From assembly GCA_022225965.2 (NCBI GenBank), contig JAKJXP020000134.1:37325-101324 (forward strand): 64,000 bases of DNA, in the 5' to 3' direction. Positions 11,870-23,280 of the stretch are shown in pieces. The first letter of the stretch is position 1. The number at the start of each line of letters is the position of its first letter. The notes beneath the pieces are model-generated. The model was not told the origin of the DNA and did no database searches. It was given only the letters and a program-made list of their open reading frames with translations. This DNA comes from Diatrype stigma. Taxonomy: Eukaryota; Ascomycota; Sordariomycetes; Xylariales; Diatrypaceae. The translations under genes were made by a program, and so were the position numbers.

Positions 11870-14086
11870 ACGCCCCACTAAGAATGTAGAAACATTCTGC
11901 TTCACGATGAAGGACGATGTGACGATATGAACGATGGGTTTCGGGAAACAGGATGGAGAAGCAGACCTGACACTTGATACAGGTCTATGATAGGCACCGC
12001 TTTATGTAATAACCAAGGCCTATTCTTTATTACGAAATATGCTCGCAAAATTACACAAAGCTTGTGATACACACACCAAGTATCGAGATGTTATGCTATA
12101 ATACACCTAGACCTACAGGGTCAATATTGTATGGCCCCCTAATACTTCGTAGAGTTCGGACTTGCCCTCCCAAATCCCCTAGGCCCTTTTTTGCTAGCAA
12201 GCAATCTTGAAGATTTGACTGAGGTTGGAGTTTGGATTTCAGCAGTACGATGACGTTGGCGTAACTAATACTCATGTGGCGGGCGTTGCGTTCATACGCG
12301 CGTCGAATTCTAGGCAGTCAAATTACTACCTAGGTACCTACATAGTCGTTATGCTGGTTAGGCAGACAGCAAACCGAGTCAGTAGGCACTTCACCTGAGT
12401 ATTCCGTAGTTAGACCGGAGATGAAGGAGTTGTAACCGTCAACATTACCTACCGACGGTGATGTGATTGCAAATCGCAGCGCGTTTAGAGGCGGATATAT
12501 TATGACTTGCAGTGGTTCAAGGCACAATACTCGGCTTGCTGGCCAGGCTAGGTATAACGGGAATCGACTTAAGATGGCGGTGGAGGGAGTGAAGACGGCA
12601 CGATGGCTGCACATGTGCATACAATACATACCCGTATGTATATACATGGAGTGCCTCTCCGTGCCACATTGTACCTACCTAAGTAGGTATGGTGGGGTAG
12701 GTAATTCGTAATGTGGCCCGGCTTCAAGCGTTGAGCACTGAACATTGAGCACTGAGCACTGGACGCATTCTGTCATTGCACCTCTGACCCTCGTTGTGCC
12801 GTGGCCGTTGCTGTCCGGTCCGCCAGTTCCCATTACGCTTTACTTGAACTTCTGCAACACCAGACAGTTCCTCACGCTGTATCACTATACAAACACAAAA
12901 TAGATCTTTACGAAGGAGATGTTCCTTACTTACATGTAGGTACTGCACTGCCTGCACTTACTACCACCTACGTACGTTAGATTGCAGGATGGTCCCACAA
13001 ACACCAGTATACATCCATGGATGTCTACCTGTACCTACCTTCTCCTACCTGACCACATGTATGTACTAACACTCCTAGTACAGTAGGTAATAAGGAGTAC
13101 GAAGGTAGCGGCCAAAAGTATGCGAACTGCTTTACTTTTCCTTACAGTCTGTTGGGTCGTAGTTTTATACAGTATACATAAGAACACAGGCGGCCAAGAC
13201 TATGCTAGGGCAGCTCAATGGCCTAAGTCCCCTAAAAACATTCCAGTTCAGGACGTATCTGGGGCTCGTAATAGGGCGCAATTTAGCAGCCGTACGCTAA
13301 TTCGGCTTAAGACTGAAGTATACTGTCCAAATCTGAGGATCGCCATACTGTCTCTTGCCGTGGAGCAGTTCGCATACTTTTGGCCGCTACCTTCGTACTG
13401 AGTTCGCTCTACCGGGTAGTTACCTAAGTTGCTAGGTGCTAGACAGGCGACAGGGTGACAGCCAGCCAATGTGTTGTTAGTCCGAGCACTAGGCCGGGCA
13501 GTCCAAGCAGTCCAAGAAATCCTTCACCGTTACCAACTCGCTGGAATATAACGCCGCCATCTCCTTGGTTTGGCTTCCATTTGACTAGCCTCCTCTTTAT
13601 AACGTGCGTGTCTTGACAAGTACAAGTTGAAGTATAGATAATCAAGGTATGTATGTGATCGACCGAGCCGCAGCCCTATATTCTCGCATATTCCTGTATC
13701 CTCCTATCCCCCTTTCCGCCCATACATTCGCGCGAGTTCTTTTCGTTATATTCACTCGATTCACACAATAGACAGGCCATATAGGCAGTAAGCGCCACCC
13801 ACAATCATCATCGACCGACCAACCAACCGACCAACCACCAAGCAAGCATCACCACCCCTCCAGCCCGCTCTCCGCCCTCCGCCCTCCGCCCAACGCCGTC
13901 CGACTTAGGTACGATTATGAGGGGCACAACTTAAGCCTTGCAGACGGCGTCTTGATATAAATAGGCTGTATCCATGTTCACTTAGGACATAAGTTCGATG
14001 TTACTATAGACAGGAACCTTCTTGCGCTCGAGGTTCCCCTTTATCCCTTCTTAGCGACCTCACGCGACCTCGCCACTTTCTTCGCA
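11870..14086. other. Intergenic region with MITE-like element
   Basis: No supported gene. It contains the inverted-repeat element at 13096-13399, clusters of ACCTACCT/TAGGTA (12330-12345, 12670-12700, 13020-13090), and an ATTGAGCACTG-type short repeat near 12732-12760. The last 300 bases include CCGCCCT repeats and the likely WASP promoter. Confidence 0.5.
13096..13399. mobile_element. MITE-like element with 35-bp perfect terminal inverted repeats
   Basis: Bases 13096-13130 are the exact reverse complement of 13365-13399 (35 of 35). They enclose 234 bases with no coding capacity beyond accidental frames. Size, non-coding interior and long perfect TIRs fit a non-autonomous DNA transposon. The ends read AGTACGAAGG and CCTTCGTACT. 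If the true termini are CGAAGG, both ends are flanked by TA, the target duplication of Tc1/mariner/pogo elements, but this cannot be separated from the palindromic edge. No second copy is seen in the window. A stand-alone hairpin is the alternative. Confidence 0.7.
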
Positions 14087-16241
14087 ATGCCTTCCATCCT
14101 CAGCGAGGAAGACAAGGAGACCGTCAAGCGGGTCGTTCCAAAACAAACCAACAAGATCCAAGCCGTGGCCGTCGCGAGGCTCTACGTCGCATACCCGAAT
14201 CCGTCGAAATGGACATATAGTGGGTTACAAGGAGCAATTGTGCTCGCCAACGACCTGGTCGGGAACACGTACTGGTTAAAGATGGTAGATGTATCCGTAA
14301 GTCTCACCCCTTCGCATCCGCCATCTTGCTCTTCATTGTCTTGCTCTGTATTCGAGACTAACATATCTGTAGCCTGCCGCACGTGGCGTAATATGGGACC
14401 AAGAGATATTCGAAAACTGGAACTACAACCAAGATCGAGTTTTCTTCCATACCTTCGAGATCGAGGAATGCCTGGTTGGGCTGTCTTTTGTCGATGAGAA
14501 AGAGGCAAAGCAGTTCAAGAAGAAGATGGACGACCGGGAAAAGAACGCATCAAAACATACGAAGAATACCCCATTTGGTGGCGCTCAACACCACTCCCAT
14601 GGCGGTACGAAAGGGTTCTTGGGTGGCATCTTTTCAGGACACAGACACTCCTCTGCGCCCACTCCTACCCCGCCGGATTCTCCTAGCAGTGGTCTCCCTC
14701 CAGCGCGAACCTCTGCGACCAATCTCAATGGCTACCATAACCCAACTTCAGAGTTCGCTGAGCTGGAGGCATACGAACCCAACTGGCAAGAGAACTTCGG
14801 GCACTTCTTAAAAGAACAGGGACTCACCGATCAGTTCATCAAGGAGAACCAAACCTTCATTGTCGAGTTCTTGAAGGGCCAGGGAGGTGCCGCGTCTTCG
14901 GGAGCATCTACACCGGCCCCACCACCGCCACCTCCCCCGACCAACGGATCATCCGTAGGTCACAGTCGAGCTCCTCCGCCACCACCACCGGTCCAGAGCG
15001 CCCGGTCTACCACCGAGAGCCTATCCTCTACGGGTTCTCGTCGTGGTGCTCCTCCACCACCGCCTGCTCCGCGACGATCTGGGAAAGTGGACGCTGTACA
15101 TCGGGAACCGACGCCACCGCAGGACCCGACACCACCACCGCCTCCGGCTCCGCGGTTCAGAGCTCCACCTGCGTTCCCCGATGCTGGAAAATATGCCCGC
15201 GAAGAGCAAGCTCACCGGCCTGTCCCCGCTGCTCCTGCTCCTGGTCCACCACCTCCCCCGCGACCGCCAAAATCGCCTATCGAAGACAACGAGGAAAGCG
15301 AAGGCCATCGGTTTGCCGTGCCTCCTGCCTTCACCGGCCAGCGACAGAATAATGCGCCGGCACCACCAGCGCCGCCGGCTAGAGGTCCGGTGCCGCCGCC
15401 GCCGCCGCGTGACCACGCCGCTCCCCCTCCGCCACCGCCCGCACCGGCGTTACCACCGCCTGTGCCAATGCTGCCACCCAAGGTGCCATCGGCGGCCGCT
15501 CCTCCGCCACCGCCACCCCCAGCGGCTTCACGGCCTGTCCCAGTACCACCGCCGAGAGACTCCGCCCCTCCCTTACCACCTCCACCGCCTCCACTGCCAC
15601 CGACAAGTGCACCTGCGCCTCCTCCATCGGCTCCCCCCATGCCGCCTCCTCTGCCAACAGCGGCGAGTCCAGCCGCCCCGCCACCAGCTCCACCGCCGCC
15701 GCCGCCGGGTGGTATGGGTGGTCCACCACCACCGCCGCCGCCGCCTCCGCCACCAGGAGCCGGGGCACCACCTCCACCTCCGCCGCCCGGTCCTCCACCG
15801 CCGCCTGCAGCAAACCGCGACTCAGGCTATTCATCCGGCGCTCCTGCCGCCGCCAAACCGGCAGTAGAGGGTACTCGGTCTGCGATGCTAGGCGATATCC
15901 AGAAGGCGGGCGGTATAGCCTCGCTGAAAAAGGTCGACCGAACCCAAATCAGAGACCGCAGCGCCGCAACCGTCGGGGGGAGTTCAGACACCGGACCGCA
16001 TGGAAGCGGACTGCCTCCCGCGGGTGTCGCGCCCGGAGGAGGAGGAGGCGGCATGGCTGATGCGTTGGCTGCTGCGCTCCAGAAGCGAAAGGCGAAAGTT
16101 CGCGATAGTGGTAAGTTTTCCTTTATCCCCCCCCTATTTTCTCATTGGATTTTCTACGATGAGCCTAGCTGCTACTCCTATGATGATGTTGACTGACGTG
16201 TTTTGGTAATAGACGACGAAAAGAGTGATGATGAATGGTAG
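14087..16241 (+). CDS. LAS17: Wiskott-Aldrich syndrome protein homologue (Las17/WASP), Arp2/3 activator
   Basis: Actin nucleation-promoting factor acting at endocytic patches and growing tips. Exons 14087-14296, 14373-16110 and 16213-16241 give 658 aa. Introns are 76 and 102 nt with GTAAGT donors and CTAAC/CTGAC branch sites. A WH1 (EVH1) domain covers about residues 10-125. A very long proline-rich region with many PPPPPP runs spans about 250-555 and would bind profilin and SH3 proteins. A WH2 actin-binding motif (MLGDIQKAGG then LKKV) lies near 575-595. The short third exon supplies the acidic Arp2/3-binding tail ending Asp-Asp-Glu-Trp, the hallmark terminus. No GTPase-binding (CRIB) motif is seen, as in yeast Las17. 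A reading that ignores the last intron loses the functional C-terminus. Confidence 0.95.
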
Positions 16242-18283
16242 AAGTCGAGCATGCGTTGCTCGAAGGATTACATTGGTGTAAAGATGAGAGAAACCAACAG
16301 ACGTTTGGCGGGAGGAACAAGTCACCCGAAGACAAGATGCGGATTAGGAGACGACTGAGACTGAAGCCTTGTTGGTCGGGTAAAGGGGTAATGAACGGCG
16401 GATATGATTTGGGAGAACCAACAGCATTGCCGGTGTTAACTAATAGGGCTAGCCACAAGCTGTGAGCCTCCAGGGTGTCGCTCGCCTACGCGATCCCGGG
16501 CCAGTTCTTGAACTGCGATACTGGGTTGGTTGATCTAATAGCTCGTTGTCTTGGTCCTCTACCCGAGGGACACTGGCGGGAAGAGCCTGACTATTTCCTA
16601 TTTGAGGGAATGGACGTGAGAGGCCCCTTATGAGCCGAAACCAAGCTAAAGATGGAAGCTTTCCGGATACCAGGAACACATGTTTGCGTGTGCGAGCGAG
16701 AACAAAAAAGAGGCAGACAAAACAGACAACTAGGTTTACCACTTCTCATCCCCGCTACACCTCCTTTTTTCCTTTTTATACCCGCGCAGGATGCGCTCGC
16801 CAACCCTTTTCTACCTACGCTTTTGCCCTGCCCTGCTGTGCTCTGCAAGCCCGCCTCCCTGTTCAAAACCTGCTGCGTAGACAGATACCTCTAGATAGAC
16901 ATGAGATGACTGGGCTGTTGTTTCTTTTGAGAGTGGGGTGCCGACGAAGGGAGGGGAAGAAGAGGAAGAGGATGAGGATGAGGATGAAGAGAGGGTAGTT
17001 TGGATTAGAATAGTTACAAATAAACATACAATAACCCCAAAACATATCATGTATACCAGAGAAAAGTAGATTTTCAACTGACATCTTCAACTGGCAACCC
17101 TAACAGGAAGAAGAATGACCTTTCGATGTAAGTGCTGGGTGAACTGATTGTCGTGCCGGGGGTGTTGGGTGATAGAAGGTAGGTATGGAGGTAGGTAGCA
17201 GGATGACATTCCTGAACTACCTAGGAGAGAGCGCTACCTACTACCTGAGGCCTGCAGGCTGGGTCAATAAGGACATGATGAAGTGTCGTGGATATGTCTT
17301 GGTCGGGGAGGGGGCTGCTGTCAGACACCTACCTGCCTGCTTGTGTATACTTCGCCTTGACCCATCGCTTGCTCTTCATCGCCCGTCCAGGCTGCCCTGA
17401 GCTATGTAGAAGACTGGTTACCTGCATTCTTACATGCGTACGTAGGTGTTTCCTCATGCTTTCATCCATCCATACGTGTGCCTCAGTATGTGTATATAGT
17501 TACGTATCTATCTATCTGTGTGTTCGTGAAGCTGTCTGTCTATATGGGCACGTACTTGAAAACTTGTTTGCTCGCTGAGCTGCTTCGTGACTTTGGCGTG
17601 TCTATTTTACCAACTACGGAGGGTTTGACGAAAGAATAGAGGCCAGCTTCGTGAGAGCCAACGCATACACATACACATATTAGAAAAGCACGGCAAGAGG
17701 AATGCGGGTTGTTGCTTGTAGGGCGATCAGATATTTGGCAGGGAGGAAAGAAGCCATGCTATGTAGTATTGAGTCTATGAAGGATAGGTTTTCGTAGCCG
17801 CATTACCATTATTGCATTTATGGACCCCGACCCTGTTTTCGTTCACCTTTCCCCTTCACATATGCGCATGGAATGTAGAAAGGACAAGTTTATAAAAAAT
17901 AAGGAAGAAATCATTATCCATCCATCATCTCATTAGCGAAGCCATGACGTCCCTCCCACCATGGCTTTTTTCTTTTTTGTTCTAAAGATCGTCGTCTTCA
18001 TCGCAAAGCCCAACTGTCGCGGAACCCGGCAGCGGCCCCTTGAGAGAAAGCGACGCCGACGGGTTTGAGAGAGAAGACAGACTTTTCCCGACAACTTTTT
18101 TGTTGTTTTGCTGATATGCCTCAGGCAGACATGCGAAGCAACAGCAAGGGCCAGGTGAGCATTGGATGTTCAGACGAAGGAGACTTTGTCTAGACATGAC
18201 CGATTCGACTGAGCGACTGACTGACGCAACAGGCAGGCAGGCAGGCGGGCAGGCGGGCAGAGAAGGATAAGACCGAGTCTGTT
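16242..18283. other. Convergent intergenic region
   Basis: Downstream of WASP (+) and of eIF1A (-). No supported gene. It contains a GAGGATGAGGAT purine tract near 16957-16995, TAGGTAGGTA motifs near 17177-17200 and GTATCTATCTATCTGTG near 17504. A GGCAGGCAGGCGGGCAGGCGGGCAG array at 18234-18261 lies just beyond the eIF1A stop. Confidence 0.5.
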
Positions 18284-19079
18284 TTAGATGTCGTCGATCT
18301 CGATCTCCTTGCCCTGGCCGCCGGCGCCGGCCTCCTCGTCCTCGGAGTCGCGGTCCTCGTCGAACTCGAAGTTGCACTCGTTGTCGTCGTCGCCGCGGGC
18401 GTAGGTGTCGGTCTCGTTGATCTTGGCGTTCTCAGGCAGCTCGCCGTAGGCCTTGAGGGAGCGGGCCTCGTCGGCGGTGTACTTGAGGATCACGTCGCCC
18501 TTCTCGTCCTGGTAGTCCCGCAGCGACAGCAGGATGATGTCGCCCTGGTTGATCCACACCTTCTTGCGCAGCTTGCCCCGGATGTGCGCCAGCCGCTTCT
18601 CCCCGTCGAAGCAGAGCGCCTCCAGCCGCCCGTTGCCGAGCATCTTGACTACCTGGGCGTACTCTGTTGGTTTGGGGGGAAGTTGCATCGTTAGCTATGG
18701 CTGGTACCATTTAGGGGGGTGGGGGTGAGATATGAATAGTTGGGTGGATGGGTGGATGAATGGATGGTGAGGTGTATTTTCGTGAGTCTTGCTTACCTTG
18801 GCCTTCTTCCTTGAACGTCAACTCGCGCTTCTCGTTGTCGGCCTCGTTCTTGCCACGACGTCTGTTTTTACCTCCCTATTCGGCGAAAAGTAATTAGTAT
18901 TGGCCAGTAGCAGCCTTGGAGTGCACCGAGGCGGCCGATCCAGCAAACAAGCAGAGTAGGGGGGACGAGGCCCTTTGATTGATTGCATCGCGGGGCTATT
19001 CTGTGTGGGAGGCTGAGGGAGGGGCCGAGGGGTCGAGGGGCAGCGGCTAATTGCTTACCTTTCCCTTGTTCTTAGGCAT
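18284..19079 (-). CDS. TIF11: Translation initiation factor eIF1A
   Basis: Small-subunit initiation factor that binds the ribosomal A site, promotes scanning and helps recruit the Met-tRNAi ternary complex. Three exons, 19079-19059, 18875-18797 and 18663-18284, give 159 aa. Introns are 183 and 133 nt with GTAAGC donors. The basic N-terminal tail starts [15 protein letters not shown]. The central OB fold includes [19 protein letters not shown] and [16 protein letters not shown]. The acidic C-terminal tail ends in EIEIDDI, the eIF5B-binding terminus. Order, length and both tails match the family, and splice phases were checked. The first exon is again exactly seven codons. Confidence 0.96.
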
Positions 19080-20067
19080 GTTGGCGGCTTCTGTCTACCA
19101 AATGCTGTTTTGTGACGATGGGAGGAAATCCGGTTGATTTCTACCACAAATGGGGGGTGGTTGAAAGGAAGAGAGGAATTGTTTATGTAGACGGACGAAT
19201 GTGTGAAGTGTGCGGGATGTGGATGTGGATGTAAGGATGGAATCGCCGACTTATCTAGGTACTAAGTATTTAGTTACCTACAGGTAGTGATTGTATGGGT
19301 GCGGCGGCGTCAGGGCGTGCAGGGTGACGACGAAGGAACTTCTTGCAGTTGGTGGGCTGTGAAATAAAATCTGGGTTTAGCCACCCACAAATAGCGGGGC
19401 ATGCTGCGCTTCTAGTTCAGCTAGCGGCAACGAGTTGAATGAGAAACTTTGAATCATCGGCGGCTCCATAGGCGGACAGGCCCATAGGTATGTATGTACA
19501 ATACCTACATAGTAGCTGCCTAGCAGCATCGGTAGCAGCGTAACAGCTTAACAGCGTAACAGCTAACAGCGCAAAGAATGGCAGAATGAGTAATGGGGGC
19601 CACTAACCAAACAGAATTAAGAGTCACTGAGAAGAGTCCAAAGTAAGCACATTCAACAACTCTTACTCATACGTCAGTCACCTGTGCTACATACTACCTA
19701 GGTACCTTCATCAGACTTGACAAGTCGAGAGCCTTGATTCCTTTCCCGCTTTTAGTGGCCCCGGAATTGTCTCAGTTGCATGAACAAAGACTCGAAAAAC
19801 ACCGTGCAGGATCAGCAACATCATTGTAGGTATTCGTATGGCTACAAAATATCTTGTAATAGAGCTTCATCTAGTTAAATGCTAACTACATAAAATGTAG
19901 TATAATATCTTGCCCTGGTATTCACTTTTCACCTTTTCAGACTTGTCCATCTGCAGGGGATATATACACACCAAAGCACTACCTACTCGGCTAGTAGAAA
20001 GCATGAGGGGGCTGTAAGGGGGCTGCCGCTAGAAACTCAGTGACTGGGCACAGGCTCGTTCAGGACC
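19080..20067. other. Divergent promoter region
   Basis: Upstream of eIF1A (-) and of the 20068 gene (+). It has TAGGTACTAAG and CCTAGGTACC motifs near 19256 and 19697, and an AGCGTAACAGCTTAACAGCG-type imperfect repeat at about 19535-19573. A TATATA sequence lies near 19960, about 105 bases before the downstream start codon. No gene is seen. Confidence 0.5.
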
Positions 20068-20847
20068 ATGTCTCCTATAGCTATCTACCGGCTTCAGCCT
20101 TCGGTGATCCAAGTGGCGCGCCGAATCCCTGCGCGAAGCTTCAGGACCGAACGGCCACAGGGGATTAACGAAGGCCCGGCCTTCTCGCCACCACCGTCGG
20201 GGCCGAACGCAGACGTCCAACCCGGCGACTATGTCTGGGCCTGGTGCAAGGAGCACGACATCGCGTTGGCCGACCGGATGAAGGGGCTGAGAGTCAAGCA
20301 GCTGGACAACCGCTTCAAGCTCTCCGTCTTTACCTCCCGGCAGCACTGCATCGACATCACGCACATGCGTTACTTCGACAAGTACGAGCACCCGTACGCG
20401 CGCACTATGTTCGACGTCTACATTGCCAAGAAGAAAGCGACTTTATGGTACAAGGCCTGGGCCGGGTCCAGCGCGCTGCCGTTCGTCATCAGCACGGCCG
20501 AGAGGCGGATCAAGCGCGCGATACGGCTCGCGCTCGAGAGCCGCGGATACGACCGGGATGGCCGCAGGATGGAGACAGCGGATGGCCGAAGAACCCGCGC
20601 GGGAGCTGACGCAGTAGACCTGTTCGGCACCTTGAAAATACAGACGGCCGAGCCGAAGCTGGTCTGCAACGTGAAGTTCGCGGAGCTCCAGGAGCGCATC
20701 GACAAGATCATGGGGATGGTCGAGATAGAGCTTAGACGCGGTAGGGATGGAAAGCATCTCGATGCCTCTTTCCAGGCTCCAAAAAATGGATTTGGCTGGC
20801 ACCAAGGAGCTGGTCAAAATAGGCGAGGCAACAATTCTTTTTTTTGA
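20068..20847 (+). CDS. Unrecognised protein, possible mitochondrial presequence, 259 aa
   Basis: Intronless frame of 259 aa with a good start context (ACCATGT) and strong third-position GC bias. The first 30 residues hold six arginines, one acidic residue and a SFRTERPQ-type end, resembling a mitochondrial targeting presequence. The body is basic and mixed alpha/beta in character (for example RYFDKYEHPYARTMFDVYIA and WYKAWAG), and I recognise no domain. The C-terminus is Gly/Asn/Arg-rich. A second frame overlaps the 3' end at 20747-21130. It has weaker coding character, but a splice or frameshift joining the two cannot be excluded. Mitochondrial location is inference. Confidence 0.65.
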   Translation: MSPIAIYRLQPSVIQVARRIPARSFRTERPQGINEGPAFSPPPSGPNADVQPGDYVWAWCKEHDIALADRMKGLRVKQLDNRFKLSVFTSRQHCIDITHMRYFDKYEHPYARTMFDVYIAKKKATLWYKAWAGSSALPFVISTAERRIKRAIRLALESRGYDRDGRRMETADGRRTRAGADAVDLFGTLKIQTAEPKLVCNVKFAELQERIDKIMGMVEIELRRGRDGKHLDASFQAPKNGFGWHQGAGQNRRGNNSFF

Positions 20848-21725
20848 CAGTGGCGATGAGCTGGTGACTGTTAGAAAGGCAAAAAATGCCATGCCGTTTC
20901 GTCCTGGACAGTACAGGGTCTGCAGGACATGTAAAGAGAATCTCCTGTCCTGTAAGGAAATAGAGCGTATTCAGCAACACAACCAAAGGGCTACAGGATA
21001 TCAGTGGTCGAAGCAATGGACAACTATGAAAAACGAAGTAAGAAACGACAACAATAGAAGCATGTACGTAGCAAAGCGTAATCGACGGGAACTGCAACCG
21101 GGAAACGAGTGTGCAACCTTCAACCTGTAATTACAGATGATAATAAACACGTAAACATAGAGTAAGTAGGTATGAAGTTATACTCACTATATACTAAGTA
21201 CCTACCTAGGCACTTAGGTATGTCGATATATGATTATATATATACATACATGTATGGCTTATGCACGATGCTATGGCGCCTGGGTACCTGATATAGCACC
21301 CACTTTTATCGGTAAGCACTACCACGACTGCACGATTAGGCGGCAGCTGTCCCCGGCCCCTGTCGCGCCTCGGAGACGAGATCTGGAGACTTGGAAGCTG
21401 TCCAGTTTTAGCATTAAGTTCGTTAATTGCGGCGTCGTCATACAGGAGCACAGGCAGCTGACAGGTACATGCAATACAATACCTACCTGAATACCTTCCC
21501 TACCTACACAGGACAGGAACGCAGAAGGAGCAGCAGACACAGATACTGACACTGACATTGACACTGACATTGACACTGACATTGACACTGACACAACGGA
21601 CACCTGCACCTAATCAAGTACTTAGTAACTAACTTAACCTTCAACACCAAATATCCCCCAACATCACCCTCCACTCACCGAATTGAGCAGCAAACCCTTG
21701 CGCCTGGTGGTGGACAACCCTCAAG
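20848..21725. other. Intergenic region upstream of Chs5
   Basis: A weak open frame continues to 21130 (see the preceding gene). Beyond it are TAGGTA/CCTACCTAGG motifs at 21166-21225, a TATATA/ATACAT tract near 21230 and the 12-bp array at 21545-21594. The last 100 bases are the A/C-rich Chs5 leader. Confidence 0.5.
21545..21594 (+). repeat. 12-bp tandem array (ACTGACATTGAC)n
   Basis: About four copies of a 12-base unit alternating ACTGAC and ATTGAC, located about 130 bases before the Chs5 start codon. It is probably in the promoter or leader. Length variation there could affect expression, but that is inference. Confidence 0.85.
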
Positions 21726-23280
21726 ATGCTCGTCTCACTCACTGTCGGCAAAGTCGATGCCGGCGTCACTGTATTATTGACGCCCGATAAGCGACTCGTA
21801 AGTCTTGCCAGCTACTCCTATCCCGGACCATCCTATCCAGGAACTTCCTTCATCTACCACCACCACCACCTCCACTATGATCCACGTCACAGCTGTCGCA
21901 TGCCGTCGCACGACCCTCCAATGACTACAATGCACCTCCTACTCGCCCCCTCGGCTCTCCCCATACTTCCTCCAGACTGATTGCTAGACCAACCGAGACT
22001 AATACGTACATGACTGCCGCCCACGCTCCACGCCACCACAGATCGAATTCCCGTCCATCCTGCTCCCGCCGAACATCGCCTCAGGCTCGATCGTCGACAT
22101 CACAGTAGCGCGAAACCGCGAAGCCGAGGCGGCCGCGGACGCGCGGTTCGTGGCTCTGCAAGACCGAATCTTCAGCTCGTTCGGGGCGGCGGAGCCGACG
22201 ACCCCGGCCCTGCGGTGCCGCAACGCGACGCAGACCTCGGTGGTGCTCGAGTGGGACCCGGTGGAGCTGGCGACGGCCGACCTGTTGTCGCTGTCGCTGT
22301 ACCGCAACGGCCAGAAGGCCGGGAACATCCCGCGGCCCCTGCAGATGCACAGCACCAAGATCAGCGGCCTCGCCGTCGACACCGAGTACACGTTCCACCT
22401 GGTGCTGCGCACCACCGCCGGCACCTACGCCAGCCCCCAGGTGGCCGTGCGCACCCACAAGATGACCGACCTGAGCGGCGTCACCATTACCGCGGGCGTC
22501 CTGTCCCCAAGCCAGCGCGAGGACCTCGCCCGTGCCGTCGCCCGCGTCGGCGCCAAGATCGTCGACGGCGTCCGCATCGACACCACCCACTTCGTCACGT
22601 CCGAGGGCCGCGGCCTCGCCTGGGAGAAAGCCGTCGAGATGAACATCCCCGTCGTCCGCCCCGAGTGGGTCGACGCCTGCGAGCGCAGCGGCCGCATCCT
22701 CGGCGTCACCAAGTTCTACCTCGACGCCGTCCGGCCCCCCGTCACCCCCGGCCCCGGCCCCGGCCCCGGCCCCGCAGACGACGACTCCCTTCAGAGACGA
22801 GGGTCGAGCGCGACGACAGCACCAGCAGTGGGGGCCTCAGCAGCAGCACCAGGTACACCCGCCACACCCGCCGCCATAGACAAGGAGCTACCCGAGAGGC
22901 CGGCCGAGAACGGAAACACTAGCAACGGCAGCAGAAACGATGCCGACACGGAGCAGAAGAAAGACGACAACGAGAATAGCGGTAGTTCTGAGTCTGACGA
23001 AGATGATGAAGAGGAGGAAGAGAAGGAGGACGAAGAAAAGAAGGCAAAGTCCAACGGCGGCGAGGGCGAGGAAACAGTTAAAGCCAAGGCGGCGAGCGAA
23101 CAGAAGGTCCGCCTCGAGGACAAGGATACCGAGAATCTGGCGGTTCGCCCTCCTAGCAGCGACGGCGGCAGTGTCGAGCCGGTCATACGAGATCCGAACG
23201 AAGAGGAAGACGCGAAGTTGGGCGGCGGCTCTGCCACGTCGCCGGGCGACGGTGCTTCGTTTCAGGATGTGGCGTTGTAA
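21726..23280 (+). CDS. CHS5: Chs5-type exomer subunit (FN3-BRCT protein)
   Basis: Core component of exomer, the trans-Golgi coat that exports chitin synthase and other cargo to the cell surface. Exon 1 21726-21797 (24 codons), a 244-nt intron, then exon 2 22042-23280, giving 436 aa. The join produces the N-terminal LTVGKVDAGV...KRL|IEFPSILLPPNI segment that dimerises Chs5. A fibronectin type III domain lies at about 77-163, ending RTHKMTDLSGV. A BRCT domain follows at about 168-255 with the conserved Trp (RPEWVDACE). The rest is low-complexity: Pro-Gly repeats, then a long Glu/Asp/Lys-rich tail, as in other fungal Chs5 proteins. The protein is shorter than yeast Chs5 only in this tail. The intron is long for this window, but its phase and family join are right. 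Confidence 0.93.

Noticed and set aside
15021..15867. Three long frames opposite or alongside the WASP proline region
   Set aside because: Shadows of CCN-rich proline codons; the WH1-WH2-acidic WASP frame explains the DNA.
22215..22922. 235-codon frame inside Chs5
   Set aside because: Out-of-phase shadow, extremely Arg/Pro-rich.
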